Counted from the stretch's first letter, positions 1-8,173 are shown. The stretch is 64,000 bases of DNA from Geomonas edaphica (GCF_004917075.1 NZ_SSYB01000002.1:581002-645001); one strand, 5' to 3'. Notes: generated by a model not told the origin, from the letters alone. Made by a program: numbers and translations.

Positions 1-54
1 CGTCCCCGGGGAGAAAACCGCGGCCACCCTGATGCTCTCACAAAAGCGCTGCAT
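1..54 (-). CDS. Partial CDS downstream of lexA, hypothetical
   Basis: An open frame starts with ATG 4 nt after the lexA stop codon and stays open to the window edge (18 codons, beginning MQRFCESIRVAAVFSPG). A GGAG Shine-Dalgarno lies inside the end of lexA, 7 nt before the ATG, so it is probably translated as the second gene of a lexA operon. Only the N-terminus is visible. The phrase IRVAAVFSPG recalls small proteins encoded beside lexA/imuB-type genes, but this is too short to name the family. Confidence 0.5.
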   Translation of the reverse strand, partial: MQRFCESIRVAAVFSPGT

Positions 55-58
55 GAAA

Positions 59-664
59 TTACTCCATCTGCCGGTAGATGCCAACCACTTTCCCTACGAT
101 GGAGACTTCGCCATCCCCCTCGTGCACGATGATCGGGTCGTAGTTCGGGTTTTCCGGCTGGAGCCTGATCCGGTCCGCCTCCCGGTAAAAGCGCTTCAGC
201 GTCGCCTCCCCACCCACCATGGCGACCACGATGTCCTTGTTGTGGGCGTCGGGCTGCGGGCGCACCAGCGCGAGGTCCCCCTCCACGATGTGGGCGTGGA
301 TCATGGAGTCCCCCTTCACGCGCAGGAAGAAGGTTCCCCCCTTGTCCATCTGCGAGCGGTCGATGGTGAAGTGCCCCTCGATGTCCTCTATCGCGGGGTG
401 CAGGGTGCCCGCCCGTACCTGGCCGACGATGGGGAGGGGGACCCCCTGTCCCTGCTGACTCAAGGTGATGCCGCGCGTGCTTCCCTCCTGCCGGCGCAGG
501 TAACCCTTCCGTTCCAGGGCGTCCAAGTGCTTAAGCACCCCTAGCGTGCCACTCACCCCGAGCTTCGCACCGATCTCACGCAGGGTGGGGGGGTAGCCGT
601 ACTCCTCTATGTGCCGGGACACGATCTCCAGCACCTCCTTTTGCCGCGCGGTCAATTCTTCCAT
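59..664 (-). CDS. lexA: LexA repressor, SOS response
   Basis: This 201-residue protein has the usual LexA length. Residues 1-65 form the winged-helix DNA-binding domain (MEELTARQKEVLEIV start; recognition region near residues 28-48). Residues 75-201 form the S24 self-cleaving domain, with the Ala85-Gly86 scissile bond in VGQVRAGTL, catalytic Ser120 in GDSM and Lys157 in EATLKRF. It represses DNA-damage genes until RecA-stimulated self-cleavage inactivates it. The start is preceded by AGGAGG. The operator-like sequence just upstream (685-718) suggests autoregulation. Geobacter species are known to carry more than one lexA, so this may be one of two copies. Confidence 0.97.
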   Translation of the reverse strand: MEELTARQKEVLEIVSRHIEEYGYPPTLREIGAKLGVSGTLGVLKHLDALERKGYLRRQEGSTRGITLSQQGQGVPLPIVGQVRAGTLHPAIEDIEGHFTIDRSQMDKGGTFFLRVKGDSMIHAHIVEGDLALVRPQPDAHNKDIVVAMVGGEATLKRFYREADRIRLQPENPNYDPIIVHEGDGEVSIVGKVVGIYRQME

Positions 665-684
665 TTAGCCCACCTCCTACTCTT

Positions 685-718
685 GGTTATCTGATGAGAA
701 CTTTACCGTATGGTAACC
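685..718. promoter_or_regulatory. Candidate LexA operator(s) of lexA
   Basis: The plus strand at 685-702 reads GGTT-AT-C-TGAT-G-AGA-ACT. It fits the Geobacter LexA box as I recall it (GGTTN2CN4GN3ACC) at all but the last base. The minus strand at 718-701 reads GGTT-AC-C-ATAC-G-GTA-AAG and fits the first three blocks. The two overlap by two bases and lie 21-54 nt upstream of the lexA start, as expected for autoregulation. Confidence 0.65.
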
Positions 719-829
719 ATGCCCTGTCAAGCCGGAAAAAAGCTCTTCGGTTGATGGTTAGGGAAATCCAACTATAGTGTAGCGGGTGTTCGTGCGGAGG
801 ATGTCAACCAGCAGGATGAGGAGGCGGCC

Positions 830-2197
830 ATGACAAGCGTGGACGGAAGGACTACAGGGACATGGAGATGGGTCGTAAGACTGAGAAGTGGGGGGAAAGG
901 GGGCGAGGAAAGAGCGGAACGGGGCGCGGCGCGCTCGTTACGGTCGGGAAGCCTGCTAGGGGCTGTATTGCGCGGCGTGCTCCATTTCTGCATCCTCTGT
1001 GCGCTCTCCTCACCGTGCCGCGCCGCCGGAGACGGTGAGTACCACACCCCGCTGGCGGGTGAGCCGGGACGGGTCACCCTCATGGGGCGCCGGGTCGAGA
1101 TCCAGGCGGTCGACCGCGCCAGGATGAACTCCATCACCCTCGGCGCATCCCTTCTTGAGCCCCCCCAGGGACAGACGTCTGCGCTGCCGGTCGCCGCCTT
1201 CATTCACCGGCGCGTCACCGAACGCTCGCACGCCCGCGCCATGATCGCCCTCTTTGTGAACGAAATCGAGTATGACCGCGACGCAGGCGGCCTGGACCTG
1301 GTGGCGCAGTTCGAGAACGAGACCCTCCCGGTGGCGGAGCGTGAGATCAACCACGGTGAAGATGTGCGGGGGACCTCGCTCTACTTCGGCACCCTCGTCG
1401 GTGCGGCAGGGATTGGCTACCGGACCCCCGTGTCGCCCTTTCAGGTGGACAACGATTTCAGGGTGCAGTTGCTCGCCCGCGCCGGATACTTTTACGCCCA
1501 CCGGGAGGGGGATACCTCCCCCGGGCTATGGGTCCCGCCGGATACGGCTCTTCTCGGCGCCAGGCTGCGCTGTCGCTTCGACGGTCTGCGCAGGAACCTC
1601 CTGGAGCTCCCCCACAAGGGGCTTGCGGCCGGGTTCGACCTGGACTTCACGCACCGGGACCGGTGGCGCGGCGAGGAGGGCGGAAGCGGTAACCACAACT
1701 ACGCGCAGTTTCGCGGGCACCTGGTCGGTGCCTACGGCGTGCCGGGAATCTCTTCAGATAGGGACCGGATCCTTTTCGCCCTTTACGGCGGAATCACCGG
1801 TGCGGGGAGGGGTGACCGCTTCAACGCCTTTCGCATCAACGGCTCGCCCTTTCCCAGCGAGCAGTACGACCTCGCCTGCCCGCATTACGGCGGTGTCGTC
1901 TTCGACCAGGTACTGGCACGGGGATACGCGACCGCCACTGCCGGCTACCGCCGCGAGCTCACCTTTTTTCTCTACCTGAGCGCTTTGGGGTCGTACATCT
2001 GGGCGGACCGCTCTCGTGCCGAGGCGGTGGACCGGGTGGTCTTTAGGGACCGCCAGGGTGCCGCGGCAACGGTTGCGTTGGACAGCGCCTTTTTGTGGAA
2101 CTCCTCGCTCTATCTCGCGTGGAGTTACGAATCCGGGGTGATGCGCGATGGGCGCTCGGGCAGCGGCTTCACACTCATGTGGAACAAGCTTCTGTGA
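830..2197 (+). CDS. Predicted outer-membrane beta-barrel protein, unknown function
   Basis: The ORF is 455 residues, but a hydrophobic stretch at residues 43-66 (LLGAVLRGVLHFCILCALSS...CRAA) looks like a signal peptide. The true start is therefore probably an internal TTG or GTG near positions 960-980, leaving about 390 mature residues. The remainder is rich in alternating aromatic and polar strands (for example LLARAGYFYAHREGD, FLYLSALGSYIWADR) and ends in a strand-like tail (SGFTLMWNKLL), as outer-membrane barrels do. I do not recognise a named family. It stands alone, convergent with the next gene on the other strand. Confidence 0.6.
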   Translation: MTSVDGRTTGTWRWVVRLRSGGKGGEERAERGAARSLRSGSLLGAVLRGVLHFCILCALSSPCRAAGDGEYHTPLAGEPGRVTLMGRRVEIQAVDRARMNSITLGASLLEPPQGQTSALPVAAFIHRRVTERSHARAMIALFVNEIEYDRDAGGLDLVAQFENETLPVAEREINHGEDVRGTSLYFGTLVGAAGIGYRTPVSPFQVDNDFRVQLLARAGYFYAHREGDTSPGLWVPPDTALLGARLRCRFDGLRRNLLELPHKGLAAGFDLDFTHRDRWRGEEGGSGNHNYAQFRGHLVGAYGVPGISSDRDRILFALYGGITGAGRGDRFNAFRINGSPFPSEQYDLACPHYGGVVFDQVLARGYATATAGYRRELTFFLYLSALGSYIWADRSRAEAVDRVVFRDRQGAAATVALDSAFLWNSSLYLAWSYESGVMRDGRSGSGFTLMWNKLL

Positions 2198-2241
2198 TGT
2201 GCTCTTGCAATCGGCAGGAAATGGACTTAATGTGACACGCG

Positions 2242-3099
2242 CTACGGCGCGGTGAAGTCTACCAGGTAGTCGATCACCTCTGGGGAGGCCTCGCCTCCCT
2301 TGAATTCGTTGATCTCCGGCATGATGACGAGGCTCGCAACGGGTGAGCCGTTGCGGGAAAGCTGTTCAGGCACTGCGTTTTTCACGGCGTGCCAGATCCC
2401 GGTAAACGCCACCACCTTCGTCTTGGGCGCCTTTTTCAGGTAAGCGCGGATGTTGGTCGCCATGCCGCTGTTGCGCAGGGTCTGGGCCTCGCAGAAGTAC
2501 TCGAAGACCCGCCCGTTGGTGACGTGCTTGAACACCTCGCCGAACGATTTCTTGAGAAACTCGGTGTGCGGGTTGTTCAGGTCGCACATCGTCCCCTGCG
2601 GGAGGCTCTTTTTCTCCTCGTCGGTGAGCGCGGCATAGCCGCGGCGCGAAACCTTGACCACCAGTTCCTTCGGTAGGTTGAGCGCGATCATCGGGATCCC
2701 GTTTTCCTTCGCGAAGATGAATATGTCCCGGTAAAGCCCCCAGTCGTAGGACCAGTTCCGGGCGAAGACCTGTTTGAACCGCTCTTCGCTCATCTTGCCG
2801 GCGATAAAGGCGTCAAGGTCCCCCTGGCTGTCCGCCTGCATCGCCTCGATGCCGATGGCGATGGGGACTCCGTCTTTCTTCAGCGCGCGGAGCACCTCGA
2901 GCTGCAGGGCGTGATGCGCTTTGTTGTCATGCACCTCGCCGACAAGGATCAGGTCCGCCTTCTCTGCTTGGTCTAGGACCTGCCGCATGGCGACCTGTTT
3001 TCCGTCGTTTACACGGGTGATGTTCTCTCCGGCCAAAGCGGCAGCCGGAAGCGCCAGGGAAACGATGATGAAGAGACAATAAGCGGCTAGCTTGGACAT
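2242..3099 (-). CDS. ChaN-like periplasmic protein (haem-binding/Tiki fold)
   Basis: This 285-residue protein has an N-terminal signal peptide (residues 1-23, ending AAALA). The body matches the ChaN/DUF399 family: ILVGEVHDNKAHH near residue 51, the central IGIEAMQ segment, ARNWSYDWGLYRDIF, and a late VVAFTGIWHAVKNAVP with a conserved His. In other bacteria these proteins bind haem at or near the outer membrane; the fold is shared with Tiki-type proteases. There is no lipobox Cys, so it is probably soluble in the periplasm. It is divergent from the next gene, with about 130 bp shared between them. Confidence 0.8.
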   Translation of the reverse strand: MSKLAAYCLFIIVSLALPAAALAGENITRVNDGKQVAMRQVLDQAEKADLILVGEVHDNKAHHALQLEVLRALKKDGVPIAIGIEAMQADSQGDLDAFIAGKMSEERFKQVFARNWSYDWGLYRDIFIFAKENGIPMIALNLPKELVVKVSRRGYAALTDEEKKSLPQGTMCDLNNPHTEFLKKSFGEVFKHVTNGRVFEYFCEAQTLRNSGMATNIRAYLKKAPKTKVVAFTGIWHAVKNAVPEQLSRNGSPVASLVIMPEINEFKGGEASPEVIDYLVDFTAP

Positions 3100-3228
3100 G
3101 TTGCGGCTCCCGTGGGGGCGTTGCCCCGTGAAATGACACGCTGCAGGTTACACCAACGTATGCGAGATCACAAACATAATTGCTCCTCCTGCAGCGGAGG
3201 AGCCGGCGCTTGGCGCCCGGAGGTAAGG

Positions 3229-5265
3229 GTGAGGGGAATCGGGTTACTTTCCTTTCTTTTGGTCATGCTGTTCCAGCCGCTGTTCGCCCTTTGCGCGCAG
3301 GACGCGGCGCCCCAGGTCGCGAGCCAGGAGATCAGGGTCGTCCTCGACCCGGCAAGGCACGAACTGAGCGGTGCGACGGTGCTGACCTTTACCGGCGCGG
3401 CGAAGCAGGCCCGGCTCGGCCTCACCCCGGCGGCGCGCGTCGAGTCGGTACGGAACGCCGCGGGAGAGAAGGTCCCCTGGCGCTTCGACTCGGGCTCTCT
3501 AACGCTCGATCTTGCCGGCCGCGCGAAAGCAGTTACCGTTTCGTGGCGGGTGAGCCTCCACGATGAAGTCTCACGCAACCCGGCGGCCGAGGACCCAAGC
3601 TACGGGGTGAACGCGTCCATAGGTGAAGAGGGGACCTTCCTTGGGGGGGGCGCTCTCTGGTACCCGGTGCCCGAGCAGGTGCCGCGAAGCCGGACGGTGC
3701 AGGTCGAGGCCCCCGCCGGGATCGAGGCGGTCACCTTCGGCGCGCGTCTCTCCCGGGAGACCTTGGGCGGGGTGACCCGCTCCGTCTGGCGCGAGGCGCG
3801 GCCGGTTGGGATACTCTCCCTCTGCGCCGGACCCTACGTCGTCGAGGAACGGGAGGTCGCAGGGATCAAGCTCTACAGCTACCTCTCGCGCGACAACGCC
3901 GCACTCGCCCCGCGCTACCTGGACGCCGTCGCCAGGTACCTCCCCATGTACCAGGAACTCTTCGGCCCATACCCCTTCGAGAAGTACGCCGTGGTGGAAA
4001 ACTTCTTCCCGACCGGTTACGGCTTCCCTTCCTTCACGCTCCTTGGGGGCTCCGTGATCAGGCTCCCCTTCATCGTTGATACGAGCCTTCCCCACGAGAT
4101 CGCCCACAGCTGGTGGGGTAACGGCGTCGACGTCGACGCGGCGGAAGGGAACTGGTGCGAGGGGCTGGTGACCTACCTGGCGGACTACCTGCTCAAGGAG
4201 CGCCGCTCGGAGGCGGAGGGGAGCGACTACCGCAGGCAGCTCCTCATCGACTACGCCTCACTGGTCACGCCGCAAAACGACTTCCCGCTCACCTCCTTTG
4301 CCAGCCGCAGCGATCCCGCCTCTCGCGCCATCGGTTACGGCAAGGCGGCCATGGTGTTCCACATGATCCGGCGTCATATCGGGGACGAAGCCTTCTTTGC
4401 AGGGCTTAGACAGATTGCCCGGGAGCGGATGTACCGGGATGCCTCCTGGACCGACCTCTTGCACGCCTTCTCGGAACGCTCCGGCGCCGATCTCTCCGGT
4501 TTCAAAAGCTGGCTCACCTGTCCCGGCGGCCCGCGTCTCGCGCTGGCGGATGTGACGCTTCGCCGTGACGGTAAGGGGTGGCGGGTGAGCGGGGTGGTGC
4601 GGCAGACGGCGCCGTTCTTCGCCGTGGAGCTTTCGCTGCGCCTTGAGGCGGCGGGCGGGGCGACGTCCGAGGTCGTTCGGATCGCTGCGCGTGAAGAGAC
4701 CCCTTTCACGCTGACCAGTGCGACCGCTCCGGTGCGCCTGCTTCTTGATCCCGCCGCGGACCTGTTCCGGATCCTCGCCAAGGACGAGATCCCCGCAACA
4801 GTGAACAGCGTGAAGGGCTCTACGCGCCTTATGGGGGTGGTCGCGCGCGACTGTCAGGCGCGGCCGGAAACCTTCCGCACCTTCCTGGCCTCCCTTTCCC
4901 AGGGGACGGCCCCCATCGTTGATGAGGCCGCGCTGAAGCCGACGGAGGTGGCGGGCCACGATCTCGTCATCTGCGGCGTGCCCGCGGATCGCTCTCTGAT
5001 CCCGGCCGGTGCGGAACTCCCCACCACGGCAGGGGAGGGGGAGGCAGACTCCCTGCTCTTCCAGGTGCTGATGCGGGGCGCGCCGGAAAAGGGGGCGGTC
5101 GCCCTGTTCCTCCCGGGATCGGAGCGCGCCGCGCTCCAGTACGCGCCGAAGGTAACCCACTACGGGAAGTACGGCTCCCTGTACTTCGCGGGGGGCGTCA
5201 ACCGCCGCAAGGGGACCGCGGCTGCGGCTGGCGGTGGGGCGGTGGTGCGTTTCCCGCCCCAATAA
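3229..5265 (+). CDS. Secreted M1-family-like metallopeptidase
   Basis: A GTG start at 3229 is chosen because GGAGG lies 5 nt upstream and the product begins with a clean signal peptide (VRVRGIGLLSFLLVMLFQPL, cleaved near ALCAQ). The longer ORF from 3112 has no such support. Residues 289-293 are HEIAH, and a Glu (GNWCEG) follows about 17 residues later, close to the HExxH-X18-E zinc site of M1 peptidases. The GxMEN substrate motif is replaced by VVENFFPTGYGFPSF, so aminopeptidase activity is not certain. The C-terminal 250 residues are an uncharacterised beta-rich region. The likely place of action is the periplasm. Confidence 0.82.
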   Translation: MRGIGLLSFLLVMLFQPLFALCAQDAAPQVASQEIRVVLDPARHELSGATVLTFTGAAKQARLGLTPAARVESVRNAAGEKVPWRFDSGSLTLDLAGRAKAVTVSWRVSLHDEVSRNPAAEDPSYGVNASIGEEGTFLGGGALWYPVPEQVPRSRTVQVEAPAGIEAVTFGARLSRETLGGVTRSVWREARPVGILSLCAGPYVVEEREVAGIKLYSYLSRDNAALAPRYLDAVARYLPMYQELFGPYPFEKYAVVENFFPTGYGFPSFTLLGGSVIRLPFIVDTSLPHEIAHSWWGNGVDVDAAEGNWCEGLVTYLADYLLKERRSEAEGSDYRRQLLIDYASLVTPQNDFPLTSFASRSDPASRAIGYGKAAMVFHMIRRHIGDEAFFAGLRQIARERMYRDASWTDLLHAFSERSGADLSGFKSWLTCPGGPRLALADVTLRRDGKGWRVSGVVRQTAPFFAVELSLRLEAAGGATSEVVRIAAREETPFTLTSATAPVRLLLDPAADLFRILAKDEIPATVNSVKGSTRLMGVVARDCQARPETFRTFLASLSQGTAPIVDEAALKPTEVAGHDLVICGVPADRSLIPAGAELPTTAGEGEADSLLFQVLMRGAPEKGAVALFLPGSERAALQYAPKVTHYGKYGSLYFAGGVNRRKGTAAAAGGGAVVRFPPQ

Positions 5266-5289
5266 ACAATCGGTGGTTTCCCGACCTTT

Positions 5290-5324
5290 AGGGCGCCGTC
5301 ACATGCGGGCGGCGCCTCGTTTTC
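5290..5324 (+). terminator. Probable rho-independent terminator
   Basis: GGCGCCG (5292-5298) pairs with CGGCGCC (5310-5316), followed by a TCGTTTT tract. It lies 25 nt after the M1-peptidase stop codon. Confidence 0.6.
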
Positions 5325-5426
5325 ATCCTCTTCTGCGCTACGCCTTGCAAACCGCCCTAAGGCACCGCTGCTGCTCCTCACCACTACCTCGCCTTTTTTT
5401 ATTTGTATCCACGAATTAAAAAATAT

Positions 5427-5454
5427 TTAAGTTATAATTCCCCGCGGTCGATAA
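5427..5454 (+). promoter_or_regulatory. Candidate sigma-28 (FliA) promoter of flagellin
   Basis: TTAAGTTA at 5427-5434 and GTCGATAA at 5447-5454 are separated by 12 nt. The sigma-28 consensus is TAAAGTTT-N11-GCCGATAA, so the -10 matches at 7 of 8 positions and the -35 at 6 of 8. It lies in an AT-rich island about 120 nt before the flagellin start. Confidence 0.5.
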
Positions 5455-5576
5455 AGAGAGATGTCGTGCGCGGGAGGGAGCGTGGAACCGGCCACTCCGC
5501 GATCCTCCTGTTGCGACGACGATCGGTTGGAAAACCACCGGCAGAACGCCGGGTCGCCCAGAAAAGGAGCTACGCC

Positions 5577-6395
5577 ATGACTGTGAGTGATATCTCTTTG
5601 ACCGCCGGCATGAGGACCAACCTTCTGTACCTGCAGAACACGAGTCAGCTGCTAAACCGTACCCAGCAGAGACTCTCCTCGGGGAAAAGGGTGAACAGCG
5701 CGCTCGACAACCCGACCAACTACTTTGCTGCCCAGAACGCGAACCAGAGGGCAAGCGACCTCTCCGACCGCAAGGACGGGATGTCGGAAGCGGTGCAGAC
5801 GGTGAGTGCGACGAATGCCGGCATCACCGCCATCACCGGTCTCATCAACGCCGCCAAAGGTGTTGCCCAGTCCGCCCTCTCCACGAGTGACACGTCGGTC
5901 CAGGCGAAGCTGGCAGACCAGTACAACACCATCCGCAGCCAGATCGACAACATATCCTCAGACTCCGGGTACCGCGGGCTGAACCTCTTGAGTTCGATCA
6001 ACACGCTCACGGTGAACTTCAACGAGGATGCGAGCTCGACTCTCGACGTCGTCGGATTCCTGGCTTCCTCGGACGGGCTCAGCCTCACGACGGCCAGCGG
6101 TAACTGGCAGACCGTTTCGGATATCACCACTGACACGGCGAAGATGGACAACGCCATTTCGACGCTGAGGGTGAACACGCAGGCGCTTGCCGCGAACCTG
6201 AACATCATCACCACGCGCCAGAGCTTCACCGACGAGATGATCAACACCCTGCAGACCGGCGCAGACAACCTCACCCTCGCCGACATGAACGAGGAAGGGG
6301 CGAACATGCTGATGCTGCAGACACGCCAGTCGCTTGGCACCACCTCGCTCAGCCTGTCCTCTCAGGCCGCGCAATCCATCCTGAGGCTGTTCTAG
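5577..6395 (+). CDS. Short flagellin, D0/D1 domains only
   Basis: Translation starts at ATG 5577 with AGGAG 7 nt upstream; the longer ORF from 5403 has no support. The 272-residue product has the N-terminal helical D0/D1 region (QNTSQLLNRTQQRLSSGKRV, NSALDNPTNYF) and the C-terminal D1/D0 region (NLTLADMNEEGANMLMLQTRQ, ending SILRLF). Very little lies between them, so the variable surface domains are missing. It would polymerise into the flagellar filament outside the cell. No other flagellar gene is in the window, so this is an isolated copy. A sigma-28-like promoter precedes it, and a flagellin-like mini-ORF follows. Confidence 0.9.
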   Translation: MTVSDISLTAGMRTNLLYLQNTSQLLNRTQQRLSSGKRVNSALDNPTNYFAAQNANQRASDLSDRKDGMSEAVQTVSATNAGITAITGLINAAKGVAQSALSTSDTSVQAKLADQYNTIRSQIDNISSDSGYRGLNLLSSINTLTVNFNEDASSTLDVVGFLASSDGLSLTTASGNWQTVSDITTDTAKMDNAISTLRVNTQALAANLNIITTRQSFTDEMINTLQTGADNLTLADMNEEGANMLMLQTRQSLGTTSLSLSSQAAQSILRLF

Positions 6396-6402
6396 CCACA
6401 AA

Positions 6403-6428
6403 GGCGGGGCGGCGCGCGCCGTCCCGCC
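6403..6428. repeat. GC-rich inverted repeat between flagellin and mini-ORF
   Basis: GGCGGGGCGGC and GCCGTCCCGCC flank a short GCGC centre. No T-tract follows, so it is not a classical terminator, but it could stabilise the flagellin mRNA 3' end or weaken read-through. Confidence 0.5.
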
Positions 6429-6449
6429 ACTCCCGTCTAAGGAGCCGAC

Positions 6450-6707
6450 ATGAAAAAGTCAGACTGCAGGCGCTCCATCCGCCAACCGGGCCGGCAGCAG
6501 CAATGCGGCGACTCCGTTTTTCCCGGTGAGACCCTGCCTATTGATGCACAGGCTGAGGCTGGCCCTTTTGCAGCGCAAGGTGACGCCCCAGAGCAGACCA
6601 GGCAGGAGGCGGTCAACATGCTGCGCCTGACCCAGGCACAGGACGGAACCAACACCCCGCTCAGCATCTCTTCTCGCCAGGCCCGTATCGTTCTGGGGCA
6701 GTTTTGA
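6450..6707 (+). CDS. Small protein with flagellin-like C-terminal helix
   Basis: This 85-residue ORF starts 54 nt after the flagellin stop with AAGGAG 6 nt before ATG. The last 35 residues (EAVNMLRLTQAQDG..., PLSISSRQARIVLGQF) align with the end of the neighbouring flagellin (EGANMLMLQTRQSLG..., LSLSSQAAQSILRLF). The first 50 residues (Gln/Gly/Pro-rich) do not resemble flagellin. It may be a decayed flagellin duplicate that kept its D0 helix, or a small protein using that helix. The good ribosome site and intact frame favour translation. Confidence 0.55.
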   Translation: MKKSDCRRSIRQPGRQQQCGDSVFPGETLPIDAQAEAGPFAAQGDAPEQTRQEAVNMLRLTQAQDGTNTPLSISSRQARIVLGQF

Positions 6708-6807
6708 TTGCGGAGTGCCTCGTACGTAGGGCGGTGGCCATCAAAATGGGGCGATCTGAGGCCCCGTGGCTCGTGAGATCCGCGGCAGGCCGGTAGCGGC
6801 TTCCCGG

Positions 6808-7524
6808 CTACCAAAAGTACCAGTTGCCGGTTTTTATGACGTATATGGCGAGGGCCAGGTTGGCGACGGCATGGGAGAGGATGCACAGGGCGAGGCTGCG
6901 GGTTTGGTAAAGGACGATGCTGAAGATGGCGCCCGCGAGGAACCCGGCGATGAAGAAGTGGTGTTCCAGGCCGAAAAGGGCAGTTGTGGTGAGAAAGGAG
7001 GCCCAACTGAAGGCACCGATGGGGACCGATTGGAAATCCGGGCGGATCATGTAACGCATTAAAAAGGAGCGCCAGAAAAGCTCCTCCATCACAGGAACCA
7101 CGAGCACGGCCCCCGCGACCCGTGTCGCCGTCACAAACAGTCTTAGCTCCCCGTTAGGAAAAACTGTGGGGTCGAAACCGGGTGGGGAGCCGACCAGCGG
7201 CAGAGTTACCTGGACGTTGATCCATAGCAGGAAGGTGATGAAGCCAGCACACACGGCCGCCGAAGCCATCCGCAGATTCAGCATTTCCCCCCACTTTAGT
7301 TCCAAGTACTCGGAGCGCAGCAGATAAAGCAACAGCGCGACGCTTGAAACCTTTACCGGGTACAGCAGGTGTAAGGCGTGGTCGGGCAGGACGAGCCATT
7401 GCCGCTGCATGCCCAGGCGCAGCCCTTCCTCGATGGCTATAAAGGCCATGAAAAGGGCAAACGGCAGGACGCGGTAAAGAGCCGAACGGTCCATGCGCAA
7501 AGCTTTGGCGGCGAGGTCCATCAT
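6808..7524 (-). CDS. CPBP/CAAX-protease-like membrane protein, exosortase-associated type
   Basis: This 238-residue integral membrane protein has about seven hydrophobic segments. It carries the CPBP (Abi) glutamic protease motifs: EELFWRSF (EExxxR) near residue 140, FGLEHHFF and LSHAVANL with the conserved His residues. Closely similar proteins are known as the CAAX prenyl protease-related family found in genomes with exosortase/PEP-CTERM systems (I recall TIGR03008). Its position beside two PEP-CTERM substrates fits a role in processing or maturing sorted proteins, but the substrate is not known. Family assignment is firm; the exosortase link is recognition plus context. Confidence 0.82.
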   Translation of the reverse strand: MMDLAAKALRMDRSALYRVLPFALFMAFIAIEEGLRLGMQRQWLVLPDHALHLLYPVKVSSVALLLYLLRSEYLELKWGEMLNLRMASAAVCAGFITFLLWINVQVTLPLVGSPPGFDPTVFPNGELRLFVTATRVAGAVLVVPVMEELFWRSFLMRYMIRPDFQSVPIGAFSWASFLTTTALFGLEHHFFIAGFLAGAIFSIVLYQTRSLALCILSHAVANLALAIYVIKTGNWYFW

Positions 7525-7678
7525 AGTGGCTGGTATTTATCACAGCACCGGCGAACTGTCCATCCCGGCATCCCCAGTTTTTACGCAACAAGGTCTAAAT
7601 ATTGCAGAAAATGAGCGTGTAGCGGTCCTGCATTTTACCTGAAGTCACGGGATAAGTGGCTCGTGGGGGGGGGCGGTC

Positions 7679-7885
7679 ATGCTGGTTCAAGTGCATTGGA
7701 CAAACAAGAGATATGACTATGTAAAGGACTACATGCTCGACAGCCTAATCGAAGCGGGTGTCGTCGCAAGGTTCCTGCGTTCCTCCGGCTGGGTCACCAT
7801 CGGGGTTGATCCCGTACGGTCCCGGAAGGACAGGATGACCTATTCTGGCCCGGAAAGAAGGCATCCGGATGGTGCGGTCGCCTAA
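7679..7885 (+). CDS. GSU3473-like small protein
   Basis: This 68-residue protein (MLVQVHWTNKRYDYVKDYML..., RFLRSSGWVTIGVDPVR, YSGPERR) resembles the short GSU3473-type proteins common in Geobacteraceae. They have one compact N-terminal domain and often end in the GPERR sequence. Function is unknown. It is a single gene with a G-rich stretch before ATG and no obvious partner. Confidence 0.65.
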   Translation: MLVQVHWTNKRYDYVKDYMLDSLIEAGVVARFLRSSGWVTIGVDPVRSRKDRMTYSGPERRHPDGAVA

Positions 7886-7969
7886 TTGGGAAGATGTCGA
7901 ATTGTTTTACACCCCTGCGTTGGCGCTGTCGGTTTTCTTGACAGAGGGCCGGCGCTATTCTGCTAAGAG

Positions 7970-8111
7970 GGATTCGAAGCGGGAGCGGAGGGGTGGTGCA
8001 AGATGTCGGTAAAGGGCGTTGTCGTAACTGGCAATGCCCTTTTCTTCGCGCGATGGGAAGACAAGAAAACAAAAAACTCCCCTCGGTCTTACGGCCGGGG
8101 GGAGTTTTTTT
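7970..8111 (+). ncRNA. Candidate small RNA ending in a strong terminator
   Basis: Between 7886 and 8173 no convincing ORF exists. TTGACA at 7938-7943 could be a -35, with a poor -10 (TGCTAA, 7961-7966, 17-nt spacing). Downstream are a 10-bp hairpin with one G-U pair (8012-8021 with 8032-8041, 10-nt loop, then TTTT) and the strong terminator at 8071-8111. Two stacked hairpins without a reading frame suggest a short transcript, but the weak -10 makes this tentative. The region might simply hold terminators. Confidence 0.25.
8071..8111. terminator. Bidirectional rho-independent terminator
   Basis: AAAAAACTCCCC (8071-8082) pairs with GGGGAGTTTTTT (8099-8110), giving a GC stem with A/T tracts on both sides. 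It can serve the minus-strand PEP-CTERM gene that ends at 8174 and any plus-strand transcript from the left. Confidence 0.85.
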
Positions 8112-8173
8112 AGTCACTGTTCAACTTACGATGCTACGCGCCCTGCGTCATCCCCTTCGGATGACGCCCTGGC

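Noticed and set aside
830..961. The first 44 codons of the barrel-protein ORF as part of the protein.
   Set aside because: They are Arg/Gly-rich and precede a good signal peptide, so translation probably begins downstream.
4258..5262. A 334-codon minus-strand ORF inside the M1-peptidase gene.
   Set aside because: It is the high-GC antisense shadow of a gene with clear motifs; composition is Arg/Gly-rich without domains.
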